A DNA stretch of 64,000 bases from an uncultured Alphaproteobacteria bacterium. GTDB taxonomy: Bacteria > Pseudomonadota > Alphaproteobacteria > HIMB59 > GCA-002718135. Shown here in pieces: positions 9,862 through 18,254 of the stretch. Within the stretch, counting starts at the first letter, position 1. Every line of letters starts with the position of its first letter. The notes beneath the pieces are model-generated. The model saw nothing but the letters and a program-made list of their open reading frames with translations, did not search any database and was not told where the DNA came from. Made by a program: the position numbers and the translations under genes. The DNA lies in assembly GCA_902615845.1 (NCBI GenBank), contig CACMQS010000008.1:1-64000 (forward strand). Reading direction: 5' to 3'.

Positions 9862-10632
9862 ATGATTTACTATAATTATCTTTGTTTTCTTACTTTAGTA
9901 AAAAAAGAAGTCTTTAGGTTCTTAAAAGTTGGAATACAAACTGTTATTGGACCAGCTATTAGCTCTTTATTATTTTTAGCCGTTTTTAGTCTAGCCCTAG
10001 GTAGATCTGTTAATTCAATAAATGGTATTGATCTTCCTTATTTTATTGCACCTGGTTTGATAATGATGACGATGCTTCAAAACTCTTTTGCTAATTCGGC
10101 ATCAAGTATTGGTCAATCAAAATTTCAAGGTAATATTGTAGATATATTAATGGCTCCATTAAACAATGTTGAATTAGCATTCGGATTTATAATTGGCTCA
10201 GTTTGCAGAGGTGTTGTGTGTGGTATAGTAACAACTTTAGGAGTTATGATATTTGTGCCACTACATGTCCACTCTTATGCAGCACTATTATTTTTCACAC
10301 TGATGGGATGTACAATGATGGGAACTTTGGGTACAATTGTTGGTATTTGGGCAGACAAATGGGATCAGCAACAAGGTATAACTAACTTTATTGTTTTACC
10401 TCTTACTTTTTTATCAGGAACATTCTATTCAATTTCTAGACTTCCTGAGTTTTGGCAGACAGTTTCTTCATTTAATCCATTCTTTTATAATATTGATGGT
10501 TTCAGATATGCTTTTACAGGTATTTCTGATAGTTCGTTAACTGACGGCTCAATATTCTTAATAATTATTAATATTATATTAATTTTAATATGCTATTTTA
10601 TGTTTCTCAAAGGATATAAAATTAAATTTTAA
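9862..10632 (+). CDS. ABC-2 type transporter permease
   Basis: The 256-residue protein has six predicted membrane segments and resembles the YadH/NodJ-type ABC-2 permeases. It has an N-terminal KKEVFRFLKVGIQTVIGPAI, a middle SKFQGNIVDILMAPL with the conserved intracellular coupling region, and a C-terminal LSGTFYSISRLPEFWQ followed by NPFFYNIDGFRYAF. Such permeases export lipids, glycans or drugs. No ATPase gene is adjacent, so the partner must be encoded elsewhere. It lies two bases before argD and is probably in the same transcript, although no functional link to arginine synthesis is evident. Confidence 0.87.
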   Translation: MIYYNYLCFLTLVKKEVFRFLKVGIQTVIGPAISSLLFLAVFSLALGRSVNSINGIDLPYFIAPGLIMMTMLQNSFANSASSIGQSKFQGNIVDILMAPLNNVELAFGFIIGSVCRGVVCGIVTTLGVMIFVPLHVHSYAALLFFTLMGCTMMGTLGTIVGIWADKWDQQQGITNFIVLPLTFLSGTFYSISRLPEFWQTVSSFNPFFYNIDGFRYAFTGISDSSLTDGSIFLIIINIILILICYFMFLKGYKIKF

Positions 10633-10634
10633 AT

Positions 10635-11813
10635 ATGGTTAACAAACCCTTATCAAATGTTATGCCAACTTATGGCAATAAAACTCTTGAATTTGTAAAA
10701 GGAAAAGGATGTTATTTATACACTAGTCAAAACAAAAAATATTTAGATTTTGCAAGTGGAATAGCTGTAAACTCTCTTGGTCATTGTCATCCAAAGCTAA
10801 TAGAGGCACTGAATAAGCAATCGAAACAACTCTGGCATGTTTCAAACTTATATAAAATTAAAAAACAGGAACAATTTGCGAATTTACTTTGTAAATATTC
10901 TTTTGCAGACAAAGTTTTTTTTACTAATTCTGGAACTGAATCTATTGAATGTGGAATCAAAATAATTAGAGGATATCATTCATATCACAAAACTAAAAAA
11001 ACAGAGATTATAACTTTTGATGGAGCATTTCATGGGAGAACTTACGGCGCACTTTCAGCACAAAAAAATAAAAAATACTCTAATGGCTTTGGCCCTATGC
11101 TTAAAGGCTTTAAACAAGTTGAATTTAATAATGAAAAAAAATTAATTTTGGCAATAAATAAAAAAACAGCTGGTATTATAATTGAACCAATTCAAGGAGA
11201 GGGTGGTATACGTCCTGCTAATTTAAGTTTTTTAAAATTTTTAAGAAGAATTTGTAACGAAAATGACATCTTACTTTTTTTTGATGAAGTTCAGTGTGGA
11301 TTTGGAAGATCAGGTAAATTATTCTCACATGAATGGGCAAAAATAAAACCAGATATTATGTCTGTAGCAAAAGGCATAGGATCGGGTTTTCCACTTGGAG
11401 CTTGTATGTCAACAAACAAAGCATGTGTTGCAATGACTAAAGGTAGTCATGGATCAACCTATGGTGGTAATCCGTTAGCTATGAGTGTAGGTTTAGAAGT
11501 TTTAAAAGTTATCTCTAATAAAAAATTTCTTTCAAAGATTGATAAAACTGCAAGGTATTTTTGGAAAAATTTAAAAAAATTAGAGAGCACATCTAATATT
11601 ATTTCAGAGGTTAGAGGCGCAGGTCTTTTATTAGGTATAAAAACAAATATTAGTAATATAGATTTTTCTGAACAATTAAAAAAAAATAAATTACTAAATG
11701 TACCAGCTGCAGATAATATAGTAAGATTGGCCCCACCACTTATTGTATCTGATAAAGAAATTGATAAATCAATCACAATAATTAAAAAGAGTTTAAAAGA
11801 ACTAACAAGATGA
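10635..11813 (+). CDS. argD: acetylornithine aminotransferase
   Basis: This 392-residue class-III PLP aminotransferase has FTNSGTESIECGIK at the cofactor phosphate site and ITFDGAFHGRTYGALSA. FFDEVQCGFGRSGKLF contains the conserved Asp, and SVAKGIGSGFPLGA places the PLP Schiff-base lysine at 246. It exchanges N-acetylglutamate semialdehyde and N-acetylornithine in arginine synthesis, and family members often also serve in lysine synthesis. The assignment to argD over other class-III enzymes rests on its compact length and on argF following directly with a four-base overlap. Confidence 0.93.
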   Translation: MVNKPLSNVMPTYGNKTLEFVKGKGCYLYTSQNKKYLDFASGIAVNSLGHCHPKLIEALNKQSKQLWHVSNLYKIKKQEQFANLLCKYSFADKVFFTNSGTESIECGIKIIRGYHSYHKTKKTEIITFDGAFHGRTYGALSAQKNKKYSNGFGPMLKGFKQVEFNNEKKLILAINKKTAGIIIEPIQGEGGIRPANLSFLKFLRRICNENDILLFFDEVQCGFGRSGKLFSHEWAKIKPDIMSVAKGIGSGFPLGACMSTNKACVAMTKGSHGSTYGGNPLAMSVGLEVLKVISNKKFLSKIDKTARYFWKNLKKLESTSNIISEVRGAGLLLGIKTNISNIDFSEQLKKNKLLNVPAADNIVRLAPPLIVSDKEIDKSITIIKKSLKELTR

Positions 11814-12703
11814 AACATTTTATTGATATTAATAATTTTAAAAAAAAAGAAATTGATGAAATAATTTCACTTGCTAAAAAAATTAAAAAAAACCCAAAAA
11901 AATATTCTTCATCTTGTAAGGATAAAACTCTTGGTTTAATTTTTGAAAAACAATCTCTTAGAACGAGATTAAGTTTCAGTGTAGGCATGCAAAAATTGGG
12001 GGGTTCTGTTTTAGAGTTGCAAAGTAAAGATATTGGCTTTGATAATAAAAGAGAAAAACCAGAAGACGTTCTAAATGTTTTAAGTCAATATATTGATTGT
12101 GTAATGATAAGAAATAATAATCACAAGCAAATAGTTAATTTAAGCAAAGAAAATATTCTTCCAATAATAAATGGTCTAACTGAATTTAGTCATCCGTGTC
12201 AAATACTTGGTGACTTTTTAACCCTTCTAGAAAATTTTAAAAACTATAAAAATTTAAGTATTGTTTGGATGGGTGACTATAACAATGTTTTACGTTCACT
12301 TATTCATTTGCAAAATATTTATAATTTTAAACTTAATGTAGTTGTTCCAAATCAAATTTTTAAAAATTATAAAAATGAATTTCTAAAATCTAAGAATAAA
12401 AATTTAAAATATTTTGATAATCCTTCTGAAGGTGTAAAAAATTCAAATTGTATAATGACTGATGTTTGGGTTTCAATGGGTGAAAAAAATAGTAAAACAA
12501 AATATTTTAAAAATTTTACTGTGAATAAAAAAATTATGAGTTATGCATCAAATAATGCTATTTTTATGCATTGCTTACCAGCAAAAAGAGGCAAAGAAGT
12601 AACTTCAGAGGTTCTTGATGGTAAAAATTCTGTTGTACTGGAGCAAGCAAAAAATAGAATGTATATTCAACAAGCGATACTAATTTATGTACTTAAAAAA
12701 TAG
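11810..12703 (+). CDS. argF: ornithine carbamoyltransferase
   Basis: The 297-residue protein has the carbamoyl-phosphate loop as KQSLRTRLSF (residues 48-57), a variant of the S-T-R-T-R motif. FSHPCQILGDF and the ornithine-side signature HCLPAKRGKEV are also present. The MTDVWVSMGE segment is the usual SMG-type loop. It makes citrulline from ornithine and carbamoyl phosphate. It overlaps argD by four bases and the following lipoprotein gene by 17 bases, so the three are likely co-translated. Length is slightly short but within the family range. Confidence 0.96.
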   Translation: MKHFIDINNFKKKEIDEIISLAKKIKKNPKKYSSSCKDKTLGLIFEKQSLRTRLSFSVGMQKLGGSVLELQSKDIGFDNKREKPEDVLNVLSQYIDCVMIRNNNHKQIVNLSKENILPIINGLTEFSHPCQILGDFLTLLENFKNYKNLSIVWMGDYNNVLRSLIHLQNIYNFKLNVVVPNQIFKNYKNEFLKSKNKNLKYFDNPSEGVKNSNCIMTDVWVSMGEKNSKTKYFKNFTVNKKIMSYASNNAIFMHCLPAKRGKEVTSEVLDGKNSVVLEQAKNRMYIQQAILIYVLKK

Positions 12704-13259
12704 TTTTATTTTAATTTTGTTTATAATTCTATCTTGTCAACCAGTTGAAATATTAAAACCAATAGAAATTGATACATCTAGATTTGAAAAGATATCAATA
12801 AATGCAGAACAAATTGAAATTAATAAGATATACAATTCAGTATTTTCTAAATCAAATATTGAAGATCAAATACAAAAATCTCCAATTAATCTAATGGCTG
12901 AATGGAACAATCAAAACATTCTTAAATTTGGAAATGAAAACAAGTTAGTTGTAAACATTTTAGATGCATCTATTAAAAAAACTGAAATAATGAATGTTGG
13001 TGCTAAAAAATATGAGGAAAGAACTATATTTAATTACGAAGTATTTTATTTAGTTGAATATGAACTTTACGATAGCAGCGGTTATTTAATATCTAATACT
13101 ACAGTAGAGACTTCAAGAACTACCACTTCTCAAAAATATATTTCTTTAAATGAATCTGAAATAATTGTTAATGATTTATTAATTTCAGCAATGATAGATT
13201 ATATAAATGAATTGAAAAACCAGTTATCAATTTATATGGGAGATTATTTAAGTTTTTAA
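12687..13259 (+). CDS. small lipoprotein of unknown function
   Basis: The protein has 190 residues with an N-terminal hydrophobic stretch ending in the lipobox IILSC (Cys17), so it is predicted to be lipidated. I do not recognise the mature domain. It is rich in Ile, Asn and Glu and contains a central beta-like segment with NKLVVNILDASIKKTE and YEVFYLVEYELYDSSGYLI. In alphaproteobacterial arginine loci this slot often holds a short lipoprotein-like gene, but I cannot name a family with confidence. It starts inside argF (17-bp overlap) and its stop overlaps the convergent trkH stop by four bases. Confidence 0.7.
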   Translation: MYLKNSFILILFIILSCQPVEILKPIEIDTSRFEKISINAEQIEINKIYNSVFSKSNIEDQIQKSPINLMAEWNNQNILKFGNENKLVVNILDASIKKTEIMNVGAKKYEERTIFNYEVFYLVEYELYDSSGYLISNTTVETSRTTTSQKYISLNESEIIVNDLLISAMIDYINELKNQLSIYMGDYLSF

Positions 13260-14704
13260 CTTCTCCAAAAATTTACAGATAATAAAACTAATACTGTAAA
13301 AATTTCTAATCTTCCAATAATCATAGTAATTGATAATATCCATTTAGCTCCATTGTCTAATAAAAAATAATTTCCGCTAGGTCCAATTATTTCACCTAAA
13401 CCGGGACCCACATTTGATATTGCAGAAGCTGCTGCAGAAAAAGCAGTCAAAAAATCTAAATTGAATAAGCTTAAGCTTACTGCGGATAAAATAAATAAAA
13501 ATATATACATAAAGAAAAAGCCCATTATCGAGTTATAAGTATTTTCATTAACTGTTTTGCCATTAAATCGCATAACCAAGACTGCATGAGGTTGAGTTAA
13601 CTTTCTAATTTGTGTAATTGCTCCTCTAAACAAAATTTGTAATCTAAATATTTTAATTCCACCAGTAGTAGATCCTGCACACCCACCAACAAACATAATA
13701 ATCATCATTATTACAATGCCAAAACTTCCCCAATTGGAAAAGTTACTACTTGTATAGCCAGTACCTGTTAAAATTGATGTAATATTGAATAAAGCAATTC
13801 TAAAAGCAGATTTTGTATCTATAGATTGATTAGTAGTTAGCCAAATTGTTGTTAACAAAATAATTATAAACAAAATTAGAAAGAATAATTTTATTTGATC
13901 GTCTTTAAAGATTAACTTTTTTTGATTGTGTAGAAATTGCAAATATAAGACAAATGGCAAACTGCCAACCAACATAAAAATGACACTTATAATCTCAATT
14001 TGAAAAGAATTAAAATATAAAAAAGATTCATTATAGTTTGAAAATCCACCAGTTGAAATCGTAGTCATTGCATGAATAATTGAATCAAAACCTTTCATTC
14101 CATTTACAAAATACAAAAAAGCGCAAATAACTGATAAAAATACATAAAGTAAAAATAATTCAATTACAAACCGATTAACTTTAGGAATTGTTTTTTCATA
14201 AGGATCATCATGTTCCATATGTAGCAGCTGCATTCCACCAATTTGTAAAGTTGGCAATATCGCCATTGCAAGAACAATTATACCTATTCCTCCAAACCAT
14301 TGAAGAAGAGATCTCCAAATTAATATACCTTCTGATAAGTTTTCTAAATTGTTAATAACAGTTGCGCCAGTTGTAGTAATTCCACTTACAGACTCAAAAA
14401 AAGCATCTGTATATGAAAGTGAAGATGATGAATACACAAATGGAATTGCACCAAAAAGAGATATTACTAACCAAGATGAAATTGTTAATAAAAATGCTTG
14501 CCTAATGCTAAGTTTAATATTTTTTTTTCTAAAAGAAAAATATAAAATTATACCTATAAAAAATGTAATTAGACTAGAATAAAAAAACTGTAACCATTCA
14601 TAATTACCATAATAAAGATCAAAACACATTGGTATTAGCATTGCCAATGCTTCAATACATATTAGTAAACCGATTATGTTCAATATCGACCTAAAGTCTC
14701 TCAT
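13256..14704 (-). CDS. trkH: Trk potassium uptake protein TrkH
   Basis: The 482-residue membrane protein has four repeated pore segments: ESVSGITTTGATVI, HAMTTISTGGFSNYNES, ITSILTGTGYTSSNFSNW and SAAASAISNVGPGLG. Each carries the conserved selectivity-filter glycine (T-G-A, T-G-G, T-G-Y, V-G-P). The family takes up K+ across the inner membrane together with the cytoplasmic NAD-binding subunit TrkA, which is not in this window. apaG lies 12 bp upstream on the same strand. The stop overlaps that of the convergent lipoprotein gene. Length is normal for TrkH/TrkG. Confidence 0.96.
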   Translation of the reverse strand: MRDFRSILNIIGLLICIEALAMLIPMCFDLYYGNYEWLQFFYSSLITFFIGIILYFSFRKKNIKLSIRQAFLLTISSWLVISLFGAIPFVYSSSSLSYTDAFFESVSGITTTGATVINNLENLSEGILIWRSLLQWFGGIGIIVLAMAILPTLQIGGMQLLHMEHDDPYEKTIPKVNRFVIELFLLYVFLSVICAFLYFVNGMKGFDSIIHAMTTISTGGFSNYNESFLYFNSFQIEIISVIFMLVGSLPFVLYLQFLHNQKKLIFKDDQIKLFFLILFIIILLTTIWLTTNQSIDTKSAFRIALFNITSILTGTGYTSSNFSNWGSFGIVIMMIIMFVGGCAGSTTGGIKIFRLQILFRGAITQIRKLTQPHAVLVMRFNGKTVNENTYNSIMGFFFMYIFLFILSAVSLSLFNLDFLTAFSAAASAISNVGPGLGEIIGPSGNYFLLDNGAKWILSITMIIGRLEIFTVLVLLSVNFWRS

Positions 14705-14716
14705 TCTTTTTTTTAA

Positions 14717-15109
14717 TTAATTTAATTTGTTATTTTCAAATGGTGTATCTAATGAAAACTGCGGTATTTGAACATCAAAAGTGTTACCATTATCATTTTG
14801 CATCTCGTAAGTTCCTTCCATAAAACCGGATGAAGTAGTTAAGGGAGTCCCACTTGTATACTCAAATTTTTCACCTGGATTTAGTACAGGTTGTTCACCC
14901 ACAACACCTTTTCCACGAACTTCTTGTAATGTGCCATTAGCATCAATAATTTTCCAGTGTCTGTTTACAAGTTGCACTTTTTCGTTACCTTGATTATCAA
15001 TTGTTACCTTATATGCCCATACATAATGCTGATCTTCTGGTTCAGATTGATCTTCAAGATAATATGGTTTTACAGTAATGTTTATTTTTTTTGTTGTTTT
15101 AGAATACAT
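14717..15109 (-). CDS. apaG: ApaG (DUF525) domain protein
   Basis: The 130-residue protein matches ApaG along its length. It shows HYVWAYKVTIDNQGNEKVQL, then NRHWKIIDANGTLQEVRGKG and VVGEQPVLNPGEKFEYTSG. These are followed by PLTTSSGFMEGTYEMQ and a terminal QIPQFSLDTPF. The fold is an immunoglobulin-like beta sandwich. Mutants in enterobacteria affect Co2+ resistance and diadenosine tetraphosphate levels, but the biochemical role is unsettled. It lies directly upstream of trkH. The OmpA-like lipoprotein gene upstream is on the same strand, 40 bp away. Confidence 0.95.
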   Translation of the reverse strand: MYSKTTKKINITVKPYYLEDQSEPEDQHYVWAYKVTIDNQGNEKVQLVNRHWKIIDANGTLQEVRGKGVVGEQPVLNPGEKFEYTSGTPLTTSSGFMEGTYEMQNDNGNTFDVQIPQFSLDTPFENNKLN

Positions 15110-15149
15110 TGAAGAAAGCTCAATATACCAAAATAATTGTAAACAAAAG

Positions 15150-16058
15150 TTAATTTGTTTTTTTTATTTCCACTCTTCTATTTGCTGGTTGTTTGGTATC
15201 ATCAGGAGTATTTACAGCTAAAGATTCTTCCCCTTTGCCTAATATTTTAATACTATTTTGTTTGATACCATAATTAATTAAAATTTCTTTTACAACCTCC
15301 GCTCGTTTAATTGATAATGATAAATTATATTTATTTGTTCCTTTAGTGTCTGTATGTCCAACGACAAGATACTCATTAATTACACTTCCATAATTATTTA
15401 AAAATTTTTTTATTTTGTCTTTACTTACTTCAGATAAATTGAATTGATCAAAATCAAAATATATTATTTGCATTAATTCTTTATTTTTGTTTTTAGTAAC
15501 AATTGTTACTTCATCTTTCGTTTCATTTTCAAAATTATTGTCTTTCTCACTTGAAGTTTCCAGCTCGTTCTCCTGAGTTGATATTTTTTCATAAATATTA
15601 TGCATGGCGTTCAAGAAATCGTTCTTGCAACTATTAATATCCCATGTTTGCCAATTTTCTTCCTGCTGCTCTGACCAGCAATCTAATGATGAGATAGCTT
15701 TCGCTAAATTTAAAGGATCAATTTTTTTTGCATCATTATAAATTAACATAAGGTTATTATATGCAATTCTTATTTCCTTGATATTTTCTTTTGGCAGTTT
15801 CCAATATAAAATATCTTCTGGATATATTTCATCAGTTTCTAAACTCTTGAGAGCTTTTTCGGAATATAGTTTTGCTGAATTCCAATCATGCATCTCTTCT
15901 GCTTCGAAAGTAGCTCTTTTTTTGTATTCGGACAATAAGTGTTCTTGAAAGCTTCTTGGCTTATTAGTTTCCATCTTAGATAGTTCTTTATAGCTAGCAG
16001 AGCAACCTGTTAAAAAAATTAGAATAGTGAGAATTGATATTAAATATTTAAATTTCAT
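15150..16058 (-). CDS. OmpA-family lipoprotein
   Basis: The 302-residue protein has a lipoprotein signal peptide with lipobox IFLTGCS (Cys19). The helical middle is rich in Trp and Glu. The C-terminal OmpA/MotB peptidoglycan-binding domain (about 195-302) contains QIIYFDFDQFNLSEVS, LVVGHTDTKGTNKYNLSLS with the diaminopimelate-binding Asp, and KQPANRRVEI. The middle portion (about 40-165) resembles the OmpA-family lipoproteins common in alphaproteobacteria, whose partner is unknown. It probably anchors the outer membrane to peptidoglycan, in addition to Pal at 53 kb. Its start faces the GcvT-like gene across about 150 bp. Confidence 0.87.
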   Translation of the reverse strand: MKFKYLISILTILIFLTGCSASYKELSKMETNKPRSFQEHLLSEYKKRATFEAEEMHDWNSAKLYSEKALKSLETDEIYPEDILYWKLPKENIKEIRIAYNNLMLIYNDAKKIDPLNLAKAISSLDCWSEQQEENWQTWDINSCKNDFLNAMHNIYEKISTQENELETSSEKDNNFENETKDEVTIVTKNKNKELMQIIYFDFDQFNLSEVSKDKIKKFLNNYGSVINEYLVVGHTDTKGTNKYNLSLSIKRAEVVKEILINYGIKQNSIKILGKGEESLAVNTPDDTKQPANRRVEIKKTN

Positions 16059-16209
16059 AAATTTCTATTATCTAATTTAGCTGTCAAAACTAAGACTAAA
16101 TTTTGACCGAATTAAGGTCCACCATTTTTTTCGTATCATACACATTTTATCATTGCAGAGTATTTAAAGATTAAATACAGAATTATCATATTTATTTAAG
16201 GAGTTTATG

Positions 16210-17541
16210 ATGATTAAACATTCTACGTCAGTGGATCAATCGGACAGAAAGGTTCCCTACAATTTAAGACAAAGTGGTCCTACACCAGTTCAAATGCTTA
16301 TTTCAACCAGAGTGAGAAAATCACCTTACTGGCATTTGTCAATGGAGGCGGGATGTTGGAGAGCAACAGTATATAATAGGATTTATCATCCAAGGGGTTA
16401 TGTAAAACCAGAAGATGGTGGAGCGATGGTTGAGTATGAGGCAATTAAAAATCATGTTACCATGTGGAATGTTGCAGTTGAAAGACAAATTCAAGTTAAA
16501 GGTCCTGATGCTGAGGCTTTTGTTGATTACGTTATAACGAGAGATGCAACAAAAATATCTCCAATGAGAGGAAGATATGTAATTCTTTGTAACCAATATG
16601 GGGGTGTTTTAAACGATCCTATTCTTCTAAGAATTTCTCAGGATGAGTTTTGGTTTTCTTTATCTGACTCAGACATTGGTTTGTATTTGCAAGGTGTAAA
16701 TCATGATAATAGGTTTAATGTCCATATTGATGAAATTGATGTAAGCCCAGTTCAAATTCAAGGTCCAAAAGCTCACGCTTTGATGAATGATTTAATAGGC
16801 GACCAAGTTAAAGTTGATGAAATGCCATTTTATGGACTTGCCGCTGCTAAAGTTGGAGGAAGAGATTGTATAATCTCACAAACAGGTTTTTCTGGAGAAG
16901 CAGGATTTGAAATATATTTGTATGACTCTACAAAATATGCAGATGATATGTGGAATGCTGTTTTAGAGGCAGGAAAAAAACATAATCTTATGGTTATAGC
17001 TCCTGCTCATCACCGTAGAATTCAAGCGGGTATTCTATCTTGGGGTCAAGATATGGATAATCAACACAATCCTTTTCAATGTAACTTAGGCTATCAAGTA
17101 TCTTTATCTGGTAAAGGTGAGTGGGATAAAACTTCTGACTATGTTGGTAAGACTGTTCTTGAAAAGATGAAAGCAGATTTAAAAGATGGAAAAAAACCAT
17201 ACAAGCTTCAGTTAGTTGGATTAAGCTTAGGTGGAAAACCTATCGAAGAATATGCTCCTGATTTTTGGCTTATTTCAGAAGATGGCAATGAACCTTGTGG
17301 ATTCATAACATCTCCTTGGTATCATCCTGAGCAAGGAAGAAACATTGCTATGGGCTATGTACCATTTGATGGAACTCTAAATAAAAATGGTTTTCCTATT
17401 GGAAATTATGGTCGTAAATTCAAGGTTCATCTACCTGATCAATATGCAGACTCACCTGGTGTGCCGGTAGATGCAGAAGTTGTTCCAATTCCTTTTACTG
17501 AATCACACAACGCTAATACTAGAGAAGTAGTAGATATATAA
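16210..17541 (+). CDS. GcvT/DmdA-like tetrahydrofolate-dependent demethylase, substrate unknown
   Basis: This protein of about 443 residues has the aminomethyltransferase (GcvT) fold. It shows VWNVAVERQIQVKGPDA-type sequence near residue 95 (here MWNVAVERQ), GRYVILCNQYGGVLNDPILL, FGL-like FYGLAAAKVGG and SQTGFSGEAGFEIYL, with a GcvT C-terminal barrel after about 330. Relatives include the T-protein of glycine cleavage and the DMSP demethylase DmdA. It is longer than either, with an N-terminal extension of some 50 residues, and no gcvH or gcvP is nearby. AAGGAG at 16198-16203 fits the second of two adjacent ATGs (16210) better than the first (16207). The neighbouring dehydrogenase, ETF, Fhs and MetF-like genes suggest removal of a methyl group onto THF. 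Confidence 0.75.
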   Translation: MIKHSTSVDQSDRKVPYNLRQSGPTPVQMLISTRVRKSPYWHLSMEAGCWRATVYNRIYHPRGYVKPEDGGAMVEYEAIKNHVTMWNVAVERQIQVKGPDAEAFVDYVITRDATKISPMRGRYVILCNQYGGVLNDPILLRISQDEFWFSLSDSDIGLYLQGVNHDNRFNVHIDEIDVSPVQIQGPKAHALMNDLIGDQVKVDEMPFYGLAAAKVGGRDCIISQTGFSGEAGFEIYLYDSTKYADDMWNAVLEAGKKHNLMVIAPAHHRRIQAGILSWGQDMDNQHNPFQCNLGYQVSLSGKGEWDKTSDYVGKTVLEKMKADLKDGKKPYKLQLVGLSLGGKPIEEYAPDFWLISEDGNEPCGFITSPWYHPEQGRNIAMGYVPFDGTLNKNGFPIGNYGRKFKVHLPDQYADSPGVPVDAEVVPIPFTESHNANTREVVDI

Positions 17542-17549
17542 AATATTTT

Positions 17550-17580
17550 AAGAAGCTCTATTTAATTAATAGAGCTTCTT
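17550..17580. terminator. bidirectional hairpin terminator
   Basis: A perfect 13-bp stem, AAGAAGCTCTATT against AATAGAGCTTCTT, surrounds a 5-nt loop. It sits between two convergent genes, the GcvT-like gene and the DsbA-like gene. It is followed by TATTTTAATA on the plus strand and by a T-rich tract on the minus strand. The second arm touches the stop codon of the DsbA-like gene, so it can serve both transcripts. Confidence 0.85.
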
Positions 17581-18200
17581 TATTTTAATAAAGCTTTTAT
17601 TCTGTCAATAGATATATAACCAACAACAAGTTCTTCATTAACAAAAAAAGTAGGAGTACCACGTGCACCTGATCCATTAGCTAAAAAAGAACTCAGTCTT
17701 ACAATATTATTGACACTTTCTTTAGTCATATCGATATTTAATTTAGCATCATTTAATTCAAGATTATCAATTATTTGTTTTAGTTTTGCATTATTTAAAT
17801 TTCCTTCAACATCAAACAATGCATTATGAAAATCAATACCTTTGTTCTGCATGTTTGCAGCTATAACCATATTGGCTAGTAATTTAGAAGACTCACTTAA
17901 AATTGGATGTTGTAAGAATACTATTCGCGTATCTTTTCTATCACTAGCTATCTGAAGTAATTCAGGATGAACTTTTTTACAATATCCACAAAAATAATCC
18001 ATAAATTCAATAATAGTATTTTTTGCATTTTCATCACCAATTTGAACAATTCCTTCTTCAGGAATAACATCTAATATTTTTAAATGAAAAGGCTTAGACT
18101 CATCAAAAAATAATTCTTTAAGAGTCATTTCAGCCTTAATGGGAAGACAAATAAACGCACTCATTATAACCACCAAAACTAAATTTTTGAAGTATCTCAT
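17580..18200 (-). CDS. DsbA-family periplasmic thiol:disulfide protein
   Basis: The 206-residue protein has a signal peptide (about residues 1-23) and a thioredoxin fold with an inserted helical domain. The redox motif CGYC is at 71-74, and the cis-proline loop appears as GARGTPTFFVNEELVVGYI. This matches the DsbA/DsbG-like (Thioredoxin_4) proteins common in alphaproteobacteria, which oxidise or isomerise disulfides in the periplasm. No DsbB partner is nearby. It separates the GcvT-like gene from the dehydrogenase gene, converging with the first and diverging from the second, so its placement in the one-carbon block may be incidental. Confidence 0.87.
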   Translation of the reverse strand: MRYFKNLVLVVIMSAFICLPIKAEMTLKELFFDESKPFHLKILDVIPEEGIVQIGDENAKNTIIEFMDYFCGYCKKVHPELLQIASDRKDTRIVFLQHPILSESSKLLANMVIAANMQNKGIDFHNALFDVEGNLNNAKLKQIIDNLELNDAKLNIDMTKESVNNIVRLSSFLANGSGARGTPTFFVNEELVVGYISIDRIKALLK

Positions 18201-18254
18201 GATTGACCCACCTTATTTAATATGATTAATGAAGTACAGTATTAAATAGTAATA

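Noticed and set aside
16101-16131. Possible leader hairpin or riboswitch upstream of the GcvT-like gene (GACC...GGTC then a T-run)
   Set aside because: The stem is only 4 bp, and no conserved glycine, SAM or THF riboswitch core could be matched. T-runs are common in this A+T-rich DNA.
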